DNA from: Pseudomonadota bacterium
GTDB taxonomy: Bacteria; Pseudomonadota; Gammaproteobacteria; Xanthomonadales; Xanthomonadaceae
Assembly (NCBI GenBank): GCA_023388715.1
Contig: JAEWFT010000047.1
Location: forward strand, 1-31,546
DNA length: 31,546 nt
Direction of reading: 5' to 3'
Shown: one piece after another, positions 15,781-23,061 of the stretch
How the letters are laid out: each line of letters starts with the position of its first letter
Position numbering within the stretch: position 1 is the first letter of the stretch
Translations under genes and position numbers: made by a program
Notes under the pieces: model-generated
Databases searched by the model: none
The model's input: the letters and a program-made list of their open reading frames with translations, nothing else
Told to the model about the DNA's origin: nothing

Positions 15781-16422
15781 ATGGACCTGTTCGCCGCGCA
15801 GGACACCGCTTCGATCACCCGGCTGGGGCCGCAGGCCTGCGTGCTGCACGGGCATGCGCTGGCGCAGGCCGATGCGTTGCTGGCCGGCATTGCCGACGTC
15901 AGCGCGCGTTCACCGTTCCGGCACCTGGTCACCCCCGGCGGGCACGTCATGCAGGTCGCCATGACCAACTGCGGCCGCTACGGCTGGTGCAGCGATCGCC
16001 GCGGCTACCGCTACGACCGCATCGATCCGCAGACCGGGGCGTCGTGGCCGCCGATGCCGGCCGGCTTCAGCGCGCTTGCCGCCGACGCCGCGCGCGCGGC
16101 CGGCTTCGAGGGCTACGCTCCAGATGCCTGCCTGGTGAATCGCTACGCCGCGGGCACGCGGCTGTCGCTGCACCAGGACCGCGACGAGCGCGATGCGGTG
16201 GCGCCGATCGTCTCGGTGTCACTGGGGTTGCCGGCGACTTTCCTGTTCGGCGGCTTCGCGCGCGGCGACCGGGCGGTGCGGGTGTCGCTGCGGCACGGGG
16301 ACGTGGTCGTGTGGGGCGGGGTCGACCGCATGCGCTTCCATGGCGTGCTACCGGTCGGTCCGGGCACGCACGTCGCGACCGGGCAGACGCGGCTCAACCT
16401 CAACTTCCGCAAGGTGATGTGA
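15781..16422 (+). CDS. alkB: Alpha-ketoglutarate-dependent DNA dioxygenase AlkB
   Basis: 213 residues, close to the 216 of E. coli AlkB. The Fe(II) ligands His131, Asp133 and His187 and the 2-oxoglutarate-binding Arg204 and Arg210 fall at positions equal to the E. coli numbering. The nucleotide-recognition region MTNCGRYGWCSDRRGYRY is also conserved. It oxidatively removes methyl groups such as 1-methyladenine and 3-methylcytosine from DNA. The start lies 4 bases after cyoE with no visible terminator, so it may be read from the heme A operon. ada follows 57 bases downstream. Confidence 0.95.
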   Translation: MDLFAAQDTASITRLGPQACVLHGHALAQADALLAGIADVSARSPFRHLVTPGGHVMQVAMTNCGRYGWCSDRRGYRYDRIDPQTGASWPPMPAGFSALAADAARAAGFEGYAPDACLVNRYAAGTRLSLHQDRDERDAVAPIVSVSLGLPATFLFGGFARGDRAVRVSLRHGDVVVWGGVDRMRFHGVLPVGPGTHVATGQTRLNLNFRKVM

Positions 16423-16479
16423 GTCCGCTGGCGCAAGAAGCGGGATGCGGGCGGCTCCGCCGGGGACCAGAATGCGCGC

Positions 16480-17322
16480 ATGCCGACGTCCCCGCACGCT
16501 CCCCGCCATGCCGCCCTCGTCGCGGCAGCCTGCCGCCGGATCGAGGCGGCGGAGCAGCCGCCGTCGCTGCAGGCGCTGGCCTGCGAGGCTGGGATGAGCG
16601 CGACGCATTTCCAGCGCGTGTTCAAGGCGGTGGCGGGCGTCACGCCCAAGGCCTATGCGCAGGCGCGCCGCGGCCAAGCCGTGCGCACGGCGCTCGCACG
16701 GGGGGGCGTGCAGGTGACCGACGCGCTGTTTGACGCCGGCTTCAATGCGCCCAGTCGCTTCTACGCGCAGGCGGACGCGATGCTCGGGATGACGCCGGCG
16801 CAGTACCGCGATGGCGGGGCCGATGCGCGGATCGAGTTCGCGCTGGCGCAGTGTTCGCTTGGCGCGATCCTTGTCGCGCGCAGCACCCGCGGCGTCTGCG
16901 CGATCGCGCTTGGCGACGATCCCGACGTGCTGCTGTGCGAATTACAGGACCGCTTCCGGCGTGCGGAGCTGGTGGGTGGCGACGCCCGGTTCGAGCAGCT
17001 GGTGGCGCGGGTGATCGGCCTGGTCGAGGCGCCGAACACTGGCCTCGACCTGCCGCTGGACATCCGCGGCACCGCCTTCCAGCAACGGGTATGGGACGCC
17101 TTGCGCAGGATCCCCGCCGGGCAGACGGCCACCTATGCGCAGGTGGCGCGGGCGATCGGCGCGCCCACGGCGGTGCGCGCGGTGGCGCGCGCCTGCGCCG
17201 GCAACCAGCTGGCGGTGGCGATTCCCTGCCATCGCGTGGTGCGCAGCGACGGCGGCATCTCCGGCTACCGCTGGGGCGTGGCGCGCAAGCGCGCGCTGCT
17301 GGAGCGCGAGTCCGGCCGCTGA
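16480..17322 (+). CDS. ada: Ada-type protein: AraC helix-turn-helix fused to methylated-DNA-protein-cysteine methyltransferase, lacking the N-terminal Ada domain
   Basis: 280 residues. Residues 10-110 are an AraC-type DNA-binding domain (SLQALACEAGMSATHFQRVFK; later SRFYAQADAMLGMTPAQYR). Residues 118-275 are an O6-alkylguanine transferase with acceptor Cys250 in IPCHRV. The E. coli protein has an extra N-terminal zinc domain of about 90 residues whose Cys38 accepts the phosphotriester methyl and switches the protein to an activator. That domain is absent, and the preceding 57 bases to alkB cannot encode it. It should repair O6-methylguanine, but how it would sense damage is unclear. It ends 3 bases from the convergent dnaG. 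Confidence 0.9.
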   Translation: MPTSPHAPRHAALVAAACRRIEAAEQPPSLQALACEAGMSATHFQRVFKAVAGVTPKAYAQARRGQAVRTALARGGVQVTDALFDAGFNAPSRFYAQADAMLGMTPAQYRDGGADARIEFALAQCSLGAILVARSTRGVCAIALGDDPDVLLCELQDRFRRAELVGGDARFEQLVARVIGLVEAPNTGLDLPLDIRGTAFQQRVWDALRRIPAGQTATYAQVARAIGAPTAVRAVARACAGNQLAVAIPCHRVVRSDGGISGYRWGVARKRALLERESGR

Positions 17323-17325
17323 GCG

Positions 17326-19050
17326 TCAGCGCAGGCGCGCCTGCAACAGCTCGAGCAGTTCGCGCTTCTCGTCGGCGTCAAGCTCGGCGAACCGCGGCTG
17401 CAGTTCCTCGATGCGTTGCTGCAGCACCTGCTTTTCCAGCTGCGTGACCGCATCTGAGAATTCGGCGCGCAGGTCGGCGTCCTCGCCGGGCAATTCCAGC
17501 AAGGCGAGCTTCTGCAGCGCGGCCAGCTCCTCGCGACCCTCGAAATGCTCGAGCAGCGCGCCGGTGCTGATCTCCGGCCGCTCGCGCACCAGCAGCACCA
17601 GTTCCGACAGCAGCTCGATGCCGGGCTGGCGCAGGCGGGCGAAGCGGAACGGAGGCTGCAACTCCGTGGCAAGGCCCGGGCGGTGCAGGATGTGGGTGAT
17701 GGCGGTGCGCACCAGGCTCGGCTTGTGCCCCGGCATCGCGCGCTGCGAGCCGCTCGCGCGCTGCGCCGGCACGTGCGTCTGCGGCCCGCTGGCACGGGCG
17801 CCGACACCGGTGAGTTCGGTCAGCCGCTGTTGCATCAGGTCGCCGAACGCGCCATCCGGGATCTGCGCCAGCAGCGGCTTGCAGCGCTCGGCCAGGCGCG
17901 CCTTGCCGTCCAGGCTGGCGAGGTTGACGTCGGCCGACAGCGAGGCGAAGAAGAACTGCGACAGTGGCGTGGCCGCGCGCAGCCGCGCATCGAAACCGTC
18001 GGCGCCCTCCTTGCGCACGATCGAGTCGGGATCCTCGCCCTCCGGCAGGAACAGGAAGAACGCCTGCCGCCCGTCCTTCATGCGGGGCAACACCGATTCC
18101 AGCGCCTTCCACGCAGCGCTGCGGCCGGCGCGGTCGCCGTCGAAGCAGAAGAACACGTCCGGCGCGTTGCGGAACAGCAGTTCGGCATGGTCGGGGGTGG
18201 TCGCGGTGCCGAGCGTGGCCACCGCCTGCGACACGCCGTACTGCGCCAGCGCGACCACGTCCATGTAGCCCTCGACCACGATCAGCCGCTCCAGCACCTG
18301 GTTGGCCTGCTTCGCCTGCCACAACCCGTACAGCTCGCGGCCCTTGTGGAACAGCGGCGTTTCCGGGGAATTGAGGTACTTCGGCGAATCCTCCGCGTCG
18401 ATCACCCGCCCTCCGAACGCGATGGTGCGGCCGCGGCGGTCGTGGATCGGGAACATCAGGCGGTCGCGGAACTTGTCGTAGACGTTGCCCTTGTCGTTCT
18501 TCGAGAACAGGCCGCCGCGTTCCAGCAGTTGCAGCCGGCGCGGGTCGCTGCCCAGCGCATCGCGCAGGCCGGAAAAGCCGTCCGGCGCGTAACCGATCGC
18601 GTAGCGCTCGACGATCGCGGCGGAGATCCCGCGCCGCTCGACGTAGGCGCGCGCCTTGTCGCTGCGCGCCAGCTGGTCGCGGAAGAAGCTGGCGGCCGCC
18701 TCCATCGCCCCGTACAGGTCGCGGGTGTCGGGGTTGGCGTTGCGTTGCTGGGTGTCGCGCGGGATTTCCATGCCGACGCGCTTGGCCAGTTCGTCCACCG
18801 CGTCGAGGAACTCGAGGCGGTCGTAATTCATCAGGAAGCTGATCGCGGTGCCGTGCGCGCCGCAGCCGAAGCAGTGGTAGAACTGCTTGGTCGGCGACAC
18901 CGTGAAGCTGGCCGAACGTTCGTCGTGGAACGGGCAGCGCGCCGCGTATTCCTTGCCCTGGCGCTTGAGCGGCACGCGCCCTCCGACCACCTCGACGATG
19001 TCGGTGCGCGCCAGCAGGTCGTCGATGAAGGCGTCCGGGATGCGCGCCAT
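17326..19050 (-). CDS. dnaG: DNA primase
   Basis: 574 residues (E. coli 581). The zinc-binding domain has Cys39, His42, Cys60 and Cys63. The RNA polymerase core includes the basic patch around DKFRDRLMFPIHD and the TOPRIM motifs VVEGYMD (Glu260) and FDGDRAGR (Asp304, Asp306). After a Ser/Gln/Pro-rich linker near 400-425, the C-terminal region from about 430 is the helicase-binding domain. It makes RNA primers for Okazaki fragments. It is the last minus-strand gene of the rpsU-yqeY-GNAT-yihY-dnaG set. Its start is one base past the yihY stop, so coupling is likely. Confidence 0.96.
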   Translation of the reverse strand: MARIPDAFIDDLLARTDIVEVVGGRVPLKRQGKEYAARCPFHDERSASFTVSPTKQFYHCFGCGAHGTAISFLMNYDRLEFLDAVDELAKRVGMEIPRDTQQRNANPDTRDLYGAMEAAASFFRDQLARSDKARAYVERRGISAAIVERYAIGYAPDGFSGLRDALGSDPRRLQLLERGGLFSKNDKGNVYDKFRDRLMFPIHDRRGRTIAFGGRVIDAEDSPKYLNSPETPLFHKGRELYGLWQAKQANQVLERLIVVEGYMDVVALAQYGVSQAVATLGTATTPDHAELLFRNAPDVFFCFDGDRAGRSAAWKALESVLPRMKDGRQAFFLFLPEGEDPDSIVRKEGADGFDARLRAATPLSQFFFASLSADVNLASLDGKARLAERCKPLLAQIPDGAFGDLMQQRLTELTGVGARASGPQTHVPAQRASGSQRAMPGHKPSLVRTAITHILHRPGLATELQPPFRFARLRQPGIELLSELVLLVRERPEISTGALLEHFEGREELAALQKLALLELPGEDADLRAEFSDAVTQLEKQVLQQRIEELQPRFAELDADEKRELLELLQARLR

Positions 19051-19051
19051 G

Positions 19052-20002
19052 TCAGCCCTGCGGCGCCGGCGGGCCGCGGCGTTCGTCGACGGTGGCGGTC
19101 ACCACCGCGCCGGCGAACAGGATGATCGCGGCGTAGTAGACCCACAGCATCATCAGCGCCAGCGCGCCCATCGCCCCGTACGCGGTGCCGGTGGGCGCCT
19201 GCGCCAGGTACCACGCGATCGCGCTGCGCCCGCCCACGAACAGCGCCGCGGTTAGGCAGCCGCCGGCCAGCGCCAGCTGCCAGCGCACGCGTCGGTCGGG
19301 CAGGAACATGTACATGAAGGCGAACGCCAGCGCGTACACGATCAGCGACGCCAGCAGCGCCACCGCCGGCTGGAACATGGCGACGCGGCTCAACGCCAGC
19401 TCCAGCACCGTGGTCACCGTCAGCGACACCACCAGCAGGAAGCCCAGCGCCAGCAGCAGGCCGAACGAGAACAGCCGCTTGCGCAGCCACTCGCCGATGT
19501 TGGCAAGCGCGGTGGCGTCGGTGCGGAAGATGCGGTTGAGCGCATCCTGCAGCTGGGCGAAGACCGCGCTTGCGCCGACCAGCAGCAGGCCGATGCTCCA
19601 CCATCCCGCGATCGAGCCGGTGTCCGGCTGCTGGCGCGCATTGGCGATCACCGTGCGCGCCACCTCCTGCGCCTCCGGTCCCATCAGCAGGGCGATCTGG
19701 GCGACCGTGGCGTCCTGCGCCGCCTGGTTGGAGGCGGTCAGCCACAGCAGCAGCAGCAAGAGCGGCGCCAGCGAGAGCGCGGCGTAAAAGGCCACCGCCG
19801 CCGCCTGGGTGATCACGTCGGCGTCCAGGAACCGCCGCAGCAGCGCCATCCCGATCCCGCCGCGGGTCGCCTTGCGCACTTCCTGGCGCACGTCGGCGGG
19901 CGGCGGCGCGCCATCGGCCTGGGTGATCGACGCCTTGCGGGTCGGATCCAGCTCCGCGGCAAGCGAGGGCGTGTCGGTGGCGTTCGGATCGTCTTGCGGC
20001 AT
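19052..20002 (-). CDS. YihY/BrkB family inner membrane protein
   Basis: 316 residues. A hydrophilic N-terminal segment of about 55 residues leads to six membrane helices. The conserved family opening FLDADVITQAAAVAFYAALSLAPLLLLLL is visible, as are GAMGALALMMLWVYYAAIILFAGA near the end and TDRR/PDRRVRW-type loops between helices. The family was once misnamed ribonuclease BN; its function remains uncertain, with transporter-like or virulence roles proposed. It sits between the GNAT gene and dnaG and shares their direction, with only one base to dnaG. Confidence 0.88.
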   Translation of the reverse strand: MPQDDPNATDTPSLAAELDPTRKASITQADGAPPPADVRQEVRKATRGGIGMALLRRFLDADVITQAAAVAFYAALSLAPLLLLLLWLTASNQAAQDATVAQIALLMGPEAQEVARTVIANARQQPDTGSIAGWWSIGLLLVGASAVFAQLQDALNRIFRTDATALANIGEWLRKRLFSFGLLLALGFLLVVSLTVTTVLELALSRVAMFQPAVALLASLIVYALAFAFMYMFLPDRRVRWQLALAGGCLTAALFVGGRSAIAWYLAQAPTGTAYGAMGALALMMLWVYYAAIILFAGAVVTATVDERRGPPAPQG

Positions 20003-20038
20003 CGGCCTAGTGTGCCGCAGTGGCCGTGGATGCGGCGC

Positions 20039-20542
20039 TCAGAGTGCGTCGTGCGCGGCCAGCGCGTGCAGCGCCTCGCCTTCCAGTCGTTGCACGGTCC
20101 AGCCATCCATCCCGGTGGCGCCGATGCGCCGGTAGAACCCGATCGCCAGCTCGTTCCAGTCCAGCACGCTCCATTCGAAGCGCCCGCAATCGCGCTGCAC
20201 CGCGATCCGCGCCAGGCTCGCCATCAGGTGCCGGCCCAGGCCGTGGCCGCGGAAGGCGGGGCGCACGAACAGGTCCTCGAGGTACAGCCCGCGCTTGCCG
20301 AGGAAGGTGCTGAAGTTGTGGAAGAACAGCGCAAAGCCGGCCGGCTCGCCGTCGACCTCGCCGATCAGCACCTCGGCGGCGGGATCGGGGCCGAACAGCT
20401 GCGCGCGCAGGCCGTCATCGGTGGCGACCATCGCATCGGCCAGCCGCTCGTAGTCGGCCAGTTCCGCGATCAGCTGGCGGATCAGCGGCACATCGTCGGC
20501 GGTCGCGGCGCGGATCGACAGCAGCGGCGGCGCGGCGCCCAC
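20039..20542 (-). CDS. GNAT family N-acetyltransferase (diamine acetyltransferase-like)
   Basis: 167 residues from a GTG start, 3 bases after the yqeY stop. The acetyl-CoA motif A is LEDLFVRPAFRGHGLGRHLM (residues 88-107, with the RGHGLG loop), and motif B includes WNELAIGFYRRIGA. The YLEDLFV and FYRRIGA elements resemble spermidine/spermine and thialysine acetyltransferases (SSAT group). The acceptor substrate cannot be read from the sequence; ribosomal or amine acetylation are both possible. Its place in an operon with rpsU and dnaG probably reflects shared transcription more than shared function. Confidence 0.85.
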   Translation of the reverse strand: MGAAPPLLSIRAATADDVPLIRQLIAELADYERLADAMVATDDGLRAQLFGPDPAAEVLIGEVDGEPAGFALFFHNFSTFLGKRGLYLEDLFVRPAFRGHGLGRHLMASLARIAVQRDCGRFEWSVLDWNELAIGFYRRIGATGMDGWTVQRLEGEALHALAAHDAL

Positions 20543-20545
20543 GGC

Positions 20546-20992
20546 TCAGCCCGCCAGCGCCTGCTTCACCAGCTTCGACACCAGACCCATGTCGGCCTGG
20601 CCCGCCAGCGCCGGCTTCAGCACGCCCATGAGCTTGCCCATGTCGGCGGCGGAGGCGGCGCCGGTGGCCTTGATCGCCTTGTCGATCTCGGCCTGGATCG
20701 CGGCCTCGTCCAGCTTGGCGGGCAGGTAGGCCCCGATCACGCCCAGCTCGTAGCGCTCGATCGCGGCCAGGTCCTCGCGCGCGGCGGCCTCGTACTGGGT
20801 GATCGAGTCCTTGCGCTGCTTGACCATCTTCTCCAGCACGGCCAGCACCAACGGGTCGGTCATCTCGACGCGCTCGTCGACTTCCTTCTGCTTGATCGCG
20901 GCGTTGATCAGCCGGATCACGCCCAGGCGATCCTTCTCGCCGGCCTTCATCGCGGTCTTCATGTCGTCGGTGAGCTGTTGCTTGAGGCTCAT
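20546..20992 (-). CDS. yqeY: GatB/YqeY domain-containing protein
   Basis: 148 residues from the ATG at 20992, preceded by AAGGAGT; a longer in-frame extension upstream overlaps the rpsU terminator and is rejected. The sequence begins SLKQQLTDDMKTAMKAGEKDRL and continues with the all-helical YqeY pattern (YELGVIGAYLPAKLDEA; GAASAADMGKLMGVLKPALAGQADMGLVSKLVKQAL). The C-terminal half resembles the tRNA-binding tail of the GatB amidotransferase subunit. The free-standing protein's role is not settled. It is the usual second gene of the rpsU-dnaG operon. Confidence 0.92.
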   Translation of the reverse strand: MSLKQQLTDDMKTAMKAGEKDRLGVIRLINAAIKQKEVDERVEMTDPLVLAVLEKMVKQRKDSITQYEAAAREDLAAIERYELGVIGAYLPAKLDEAAIQAEIDKAIKATGAASAADMGKLMGVLKPALAGQADMGLVSKLVKQALAG

Positions 20993-21030
20993 GCGCCACT
21001 CCTTGCGGATTTCATCGATGCAGAAACGCG

Positions 21031-21061
21031 AAAAGCCGGCCACGCATGCGCGTGCCGGCTT
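21031..21061 (-). terminator. Terminator or attenuator after rpsU
   Basis: On the minus strand AAGCCGGC + ACGC, loop GCAT, GCGT + (bulged G) GCCGGCTT forms a long stem followed by TTTT. It lies 20 bases after rpsU and 38 before yqeY. It would end most rpsU transcripts while letting some read on into yqeY and dnaG, as in the classical macromolecular-synthesis operon where S21 is made in excess over primase. Confidence 0.85.
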
Positions 21062-21080
21062 CCGCAGTCAACCACCGCGC

Positions 21081-21296
21081 TCAGTACAGGCGCTGGCGCT
21101 TGGTGACGTCGCGCGAGCTGCGGCGCGCCTGGCGCTTCACCGCCGCGGCGGCCTTGCGCTTGCGCTCCTGGGTCGGCTTCTCGTAGAACTCGCGCTTGCG
21201 GGTCTCGGCCAGCACGCCAGCCTTTTCGCAGGTGCGCTTGAAGCGGCGCAGGGCAAACTCGAACGGTTCGTTTTCGCGGACTTTGACGCTGGGCAT
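21081..21296 (-). CDS. rpsU: 30S ribosomal protein S21
   Basis: 71 residues, the standard length. The sequence PSVKVRENEPFEFALRRFKR, then CEKAGVLAE, REFYEKPTQERKRKAAAAVKR and the basic tail RDVTKRQRLY is a full match to bacterial S21. The protein binds 16S rRNA near the platform and helps initiation on structured leaders. First gene of the minus-strand operon that ends with dnaG. The start is fixed by the conserved MPSVKV. Confidence 0.98.
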   Translation of the reverse strand: MPSVKVRENEPFEFALRRFKRTCEKAGVLAETRKREFYEKPTQERKRKAAAAVKRQARRSSRDVTKRQRLY

Positions 21297-21321
21297 CTTG
21301 AATCTCGGTATTGGGAATCCA

Positions 21322-21335
21322 CCCCGTTCCCGGGG
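21322..21335 (-). other. Small hairpin in the rpsU leader
   Basis: In the rpsU direction the leader contains CCCCG-GGAA-CGGGG, a 5-bp GC stem with a GGAA tetraloop, 25 bases before the start codon. It lies just downstream of the predicted transcription start. It may affect translation or mRNA stability; a regulatory role is speculative. Confidence 0.4.
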
Positions 21336-21345
21336 CGAGCCGCGC

Positions 21346-21375
21346 ATGATAGCAGCCCCGCTATTTTCGGCGCAA
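21346..21375 (-). promoter_or_regulatory. Predicted rpsU promoter
   Basis: On the minus strand TTGCGC (21370-21375) and TATCAT (21346-21351) are separated by 18 bases, a reasonable sigma-70 pair. The transcript would start near 21338, giving a leader of about 42 bases. The promoter overlaps the region just before the divergent tsaD start, so the two genes may interfere. Confidence 0.6.
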
Positions 21376-21384
21376 GATGGCGGG

Positions 21385-22422
21385 ATGAAAGTCCTGGGCA
21401 TCGAATCCTCCTGCGACGAGACCGGCGTGGCCGTGTACGACACCGCGCTGCCCGGCGGCGCCGGCCTGCGCGCGCATGCCGTCTACAGCCAGGTCGCCCT
21501 GCACGCCGAGTACGGCGGCGTGGTGCCGGAACTGGCCAGCCGCGACCACGTGCGCAAGCTGTTGCCGCTGATCCGGCAGACGCTGGCCGAGGCCGGGATG
21601 TCCACCCGCGACATCGACGGGGTGGCCTATACCGCGGGCCCCGGCCTGGTCGGCGCGCTGCTGGTAGGCGCCGGGGTGGCGCGCGCGCTGGCGTGGGCGC
21701 TGGAAGTGCCGGCGGTCGGCGTGCACCACATGGAAGGCCACCTGCTGGCGCCGCTGATGGAGGACGACCCGCCGCAGGCGCCGTTCGTCGCCCTGCTGGT
21801 CTCGGGCGGGCATACCCAGCTGGTGGCGGTGGACGCGATCGGCGCCTACCGGCTGCTGGGCGAGACCCTGGACGATGCCGCCGGCGAGGCCTTCGACAAG
21901 ACCGCGAAGCTGATGGGCCTGCCGTACCCGGGCGGGCCGCAGCTGGCCAAGCTCGCGGAGTCCGGCACTCCGGGCGCGTACCGGTTCGCGCGGCCAATGA
22001 CCGACCGCCCCGGCCTCGACTTTTCCTTCAGCGGGCTGAAGACCCAGGTGCTGCTGGCCTGGCGCGATTCCGACCAGGGCGAGCAGACCCGCGCCGACAT
22101 CGCGCGCGGCTTCGAGGACGCGGTGGTCGACACCCTGGCGATCAAGTGCGAGCGCGCGCTGGACGCGGCCGGCAGCGACACCCTGGTGGTGGCCGGCGGG
22201 GTCGGCGCCAACCGGCGGCTGCGCGGGAAGCTGCAGGCGATGTGCGAAGCCCGCGGCGGGCGCGCCTGCTTCCCGCGCCCGGCGCTGTGCACCGACAACG
22301 GCGCGATGATCGCGTTTGCCGGCGCATTGCGGCTGCAGGCGGGGCAGTCGGAGCCGCCCGTGGTGCATGTGGTCCCGCGCTGGGACATGGCGACCCTGCC
22401 GGCGGTGGCCGGAAGCGCGTAA
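21385..22422 (+). CDS. tsaD: tRNA N6-adenosine threonylcarbamoyltransferase subunit TsaD
   Basis: 345 residues from the ATG at 21385; the frame is open upstream but that part overlaps rpsU and is not conserved. It starts MKVLGIESSCDETG, the standard TsaD N-terminus. Metal ligands His115 and His119 lie in VHHMEGHLLAP, and Asp303 in CTDNGAMIA. The ASKHA nucleotide-binding motifs SGGHTQL and AGGVGANRRLR are also present. With TsaB, TsaC and TsaE it forms the t6A37 modification of ANN-decoding tRNAs. Divergence from rpsU is a common arrangement in proteobacteria. Confidence 0.97.
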   Translation: MKVLGIESSCDETGVAVYDTALPGGAGLRAHAVYSQVALHAEYGGVVPELASRDHVRKLLPLIRQTLAEAGMSTRDIDGVAYTAGPGLVGALLVGAGVARALAWALEVPAVGVHHMEGHLLAPLMEDDPPQAPFVALLVSGGHTQLVAVDAIGAYRLLGETLDDAAGEAFDKTAKLMGLPYPGGPQLAKLAESGTPGAYRFARPMTDRPGLDFSFSGLKTQVLLAWRDSDQGEQTRADIARGFEDAVVDTLAIKCERALDAAGSDTLVVAGGVGANRRLRGKLQAMCEARGGRACFPRPALCTDNGAMIAFAGALRLQAGQSEPPVVHVVPRWDMATLPAVAGSA

Positions 22423-22436
22423 GCCGGCGCCGCGCA

Positions 22437-22473
22437 GCCCCGCGGAATTGATCCACCTCAAGGTCCGCGGGGC
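22437..22473. repeat. Perfect 10-bp inverted repeat surrounding an FNR-like box
   Basis: GCCCCGCGGA (22437-22446) and TCCGCGGGGC (22464-22473) are exact complements with a 17-base loop. As RNA it would form a strong stem 14 bases after tsaD, but no T-run follows, so it is not a typical intrinsic terminator. The loop holds the TTGA-N6-TCAA box, with nearly the same centre of symmetry. Confidence 0.7.
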
Positions 22474-22488
22474 GGGCTCCGGTAACCT
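22448..22488 (+). promoter_or_regulatory. FNR/Anr-type class II promoter before the 47-aa gene
   Basis: TTGATCCACCTCAA (22448-22461) matches the FNR/Anr consensus TTGAT-N4-ATCAA at 9 of 10 defined positions. Its centre at 22454.5 is 31 bases from the centre of TAACCT (22483-22488), a plausible -10; class II FNR promoters have about 32. Transcription would start near 22495, leaving a leader of about 20 bases containing GGAG (22505-22508). The sequence supports oxygen-responsive control of the gene at 22516, but no regulator gene is in the window. Confidence 0.6.
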
Positions 22489-22515
22489 GCGGGAAGATTC
22501 CAGCGGAGCGCGGCG

Positions 22516-22659
22516 ATGCATCCCATCCTTGTCGAAATCCTGACCCGGCCCGTCGGCTGGCTGGCGATCGGTGGCAGCCTGGTCATGGTGGGGGTGGGCG
22601 TGTTCCTGTTCCTGTTCGTGCGCCGTCAGGTCCAGGCCGAGGAACGCGAACGCGGCTGA
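22516..22659 (+). CDS. 47-aa single-pass membrane protein, DUF3149-like
   Basis: ATG 22516 to TGA 22659, with GGAG seven bases upstream. The 47 residues comprise a short amphipathic start (HPILVEILTRPVGW), one hydrophobic helix (about 16-35) and a charged cytoplasmic-type tail (RRQVQAEERERG). Size and layout resemble the DUF3149 family of tiny membrane proteins of unknown function; that match is by eye. The good ribosome binding site and the FNR-type promoter favour a real gene. Small single-helix proteins under oxygen control often belong to respiratory complexes, but nothing in the sequence shows a partner. Confidence 0.72.
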   Translation: MHPILVEILTRPVGWLAIGGSLVMVGVGVFLFLFVRRQVQAEERERG

Positions 22660-22698
22660 TCGCGCCGGGGCCTGCGCGCGGGCGGGTATCCTGTGGCG

Positions 22699-23061
22699 AT
22701 GACCGACATCGTCTTCATCCAGGGCCTGCGCATCGATGCCCTGATCGGCGTCTACCCGCACGAGCGCGAGGCGCCGCGCCCGCTGCTGTTCGACATCGAG
22801 CTGTTCGGCAACAACCGCATCGCCGCCAGCAGCGATGCGCTTGCCGACGCGCTGGATTACCACGCGGTGTCGCGGCGGCTGGCGGACTTCGTGGGCCAGA
22901 GCCGCTTCAACCTGGTCGAGACCCTGGCCGAGCAGTGCGCCGCGCTGGTGCTGCGCGAATTCGGCGCCAGCGGCGTGCGCCTGCGCCTGACCAAGCCGGC
23001 GGCGTTCGATGGCGCCGATGCCGTGGGCGTGCAGATCGCCCGCGGGAGTTGCGGCCCGTGA
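22699..23061 (+). CDS. folB: Dihydroneopterin aldolase
   Basis: 120 residues from ATG 22699 (a GTG six bases upstream is an alternative). The sequence TDIVFIQGLRIDALIGVYPHERE is the usual FolB opening. Active-site positions are intact: Tyr54 (LDYHAV), Glu74 (LVETLAE) and Lys99 (RLTKPAA). It cleaves 7,8-dihydroneopterin to 6-hydroxymethyl-dihydropterin and glycolaldehyde in folate synthesis. Its TGA overlaps the GTG start of the SDR gene, so the two are translationally coupled. Confidence 0.93.
   Translation: MTDIVFIQGLRIDALIGVYPHEREAPRPLLFDIELFGNNRIAASSDALADALDYHAVSRRLADFVGQSRFNLVETLAEQCAALVLREFGASGVRLRLTKPAAFDGADAVGVQIARGSCGP

Noticed and set aside
16423..16479. The alkB-ada gap as a remnant of the lost N-terminal Ada domain
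   Set aside because: 57 bases cannot hold it, and the frame shows no zinc-cysteine motif.
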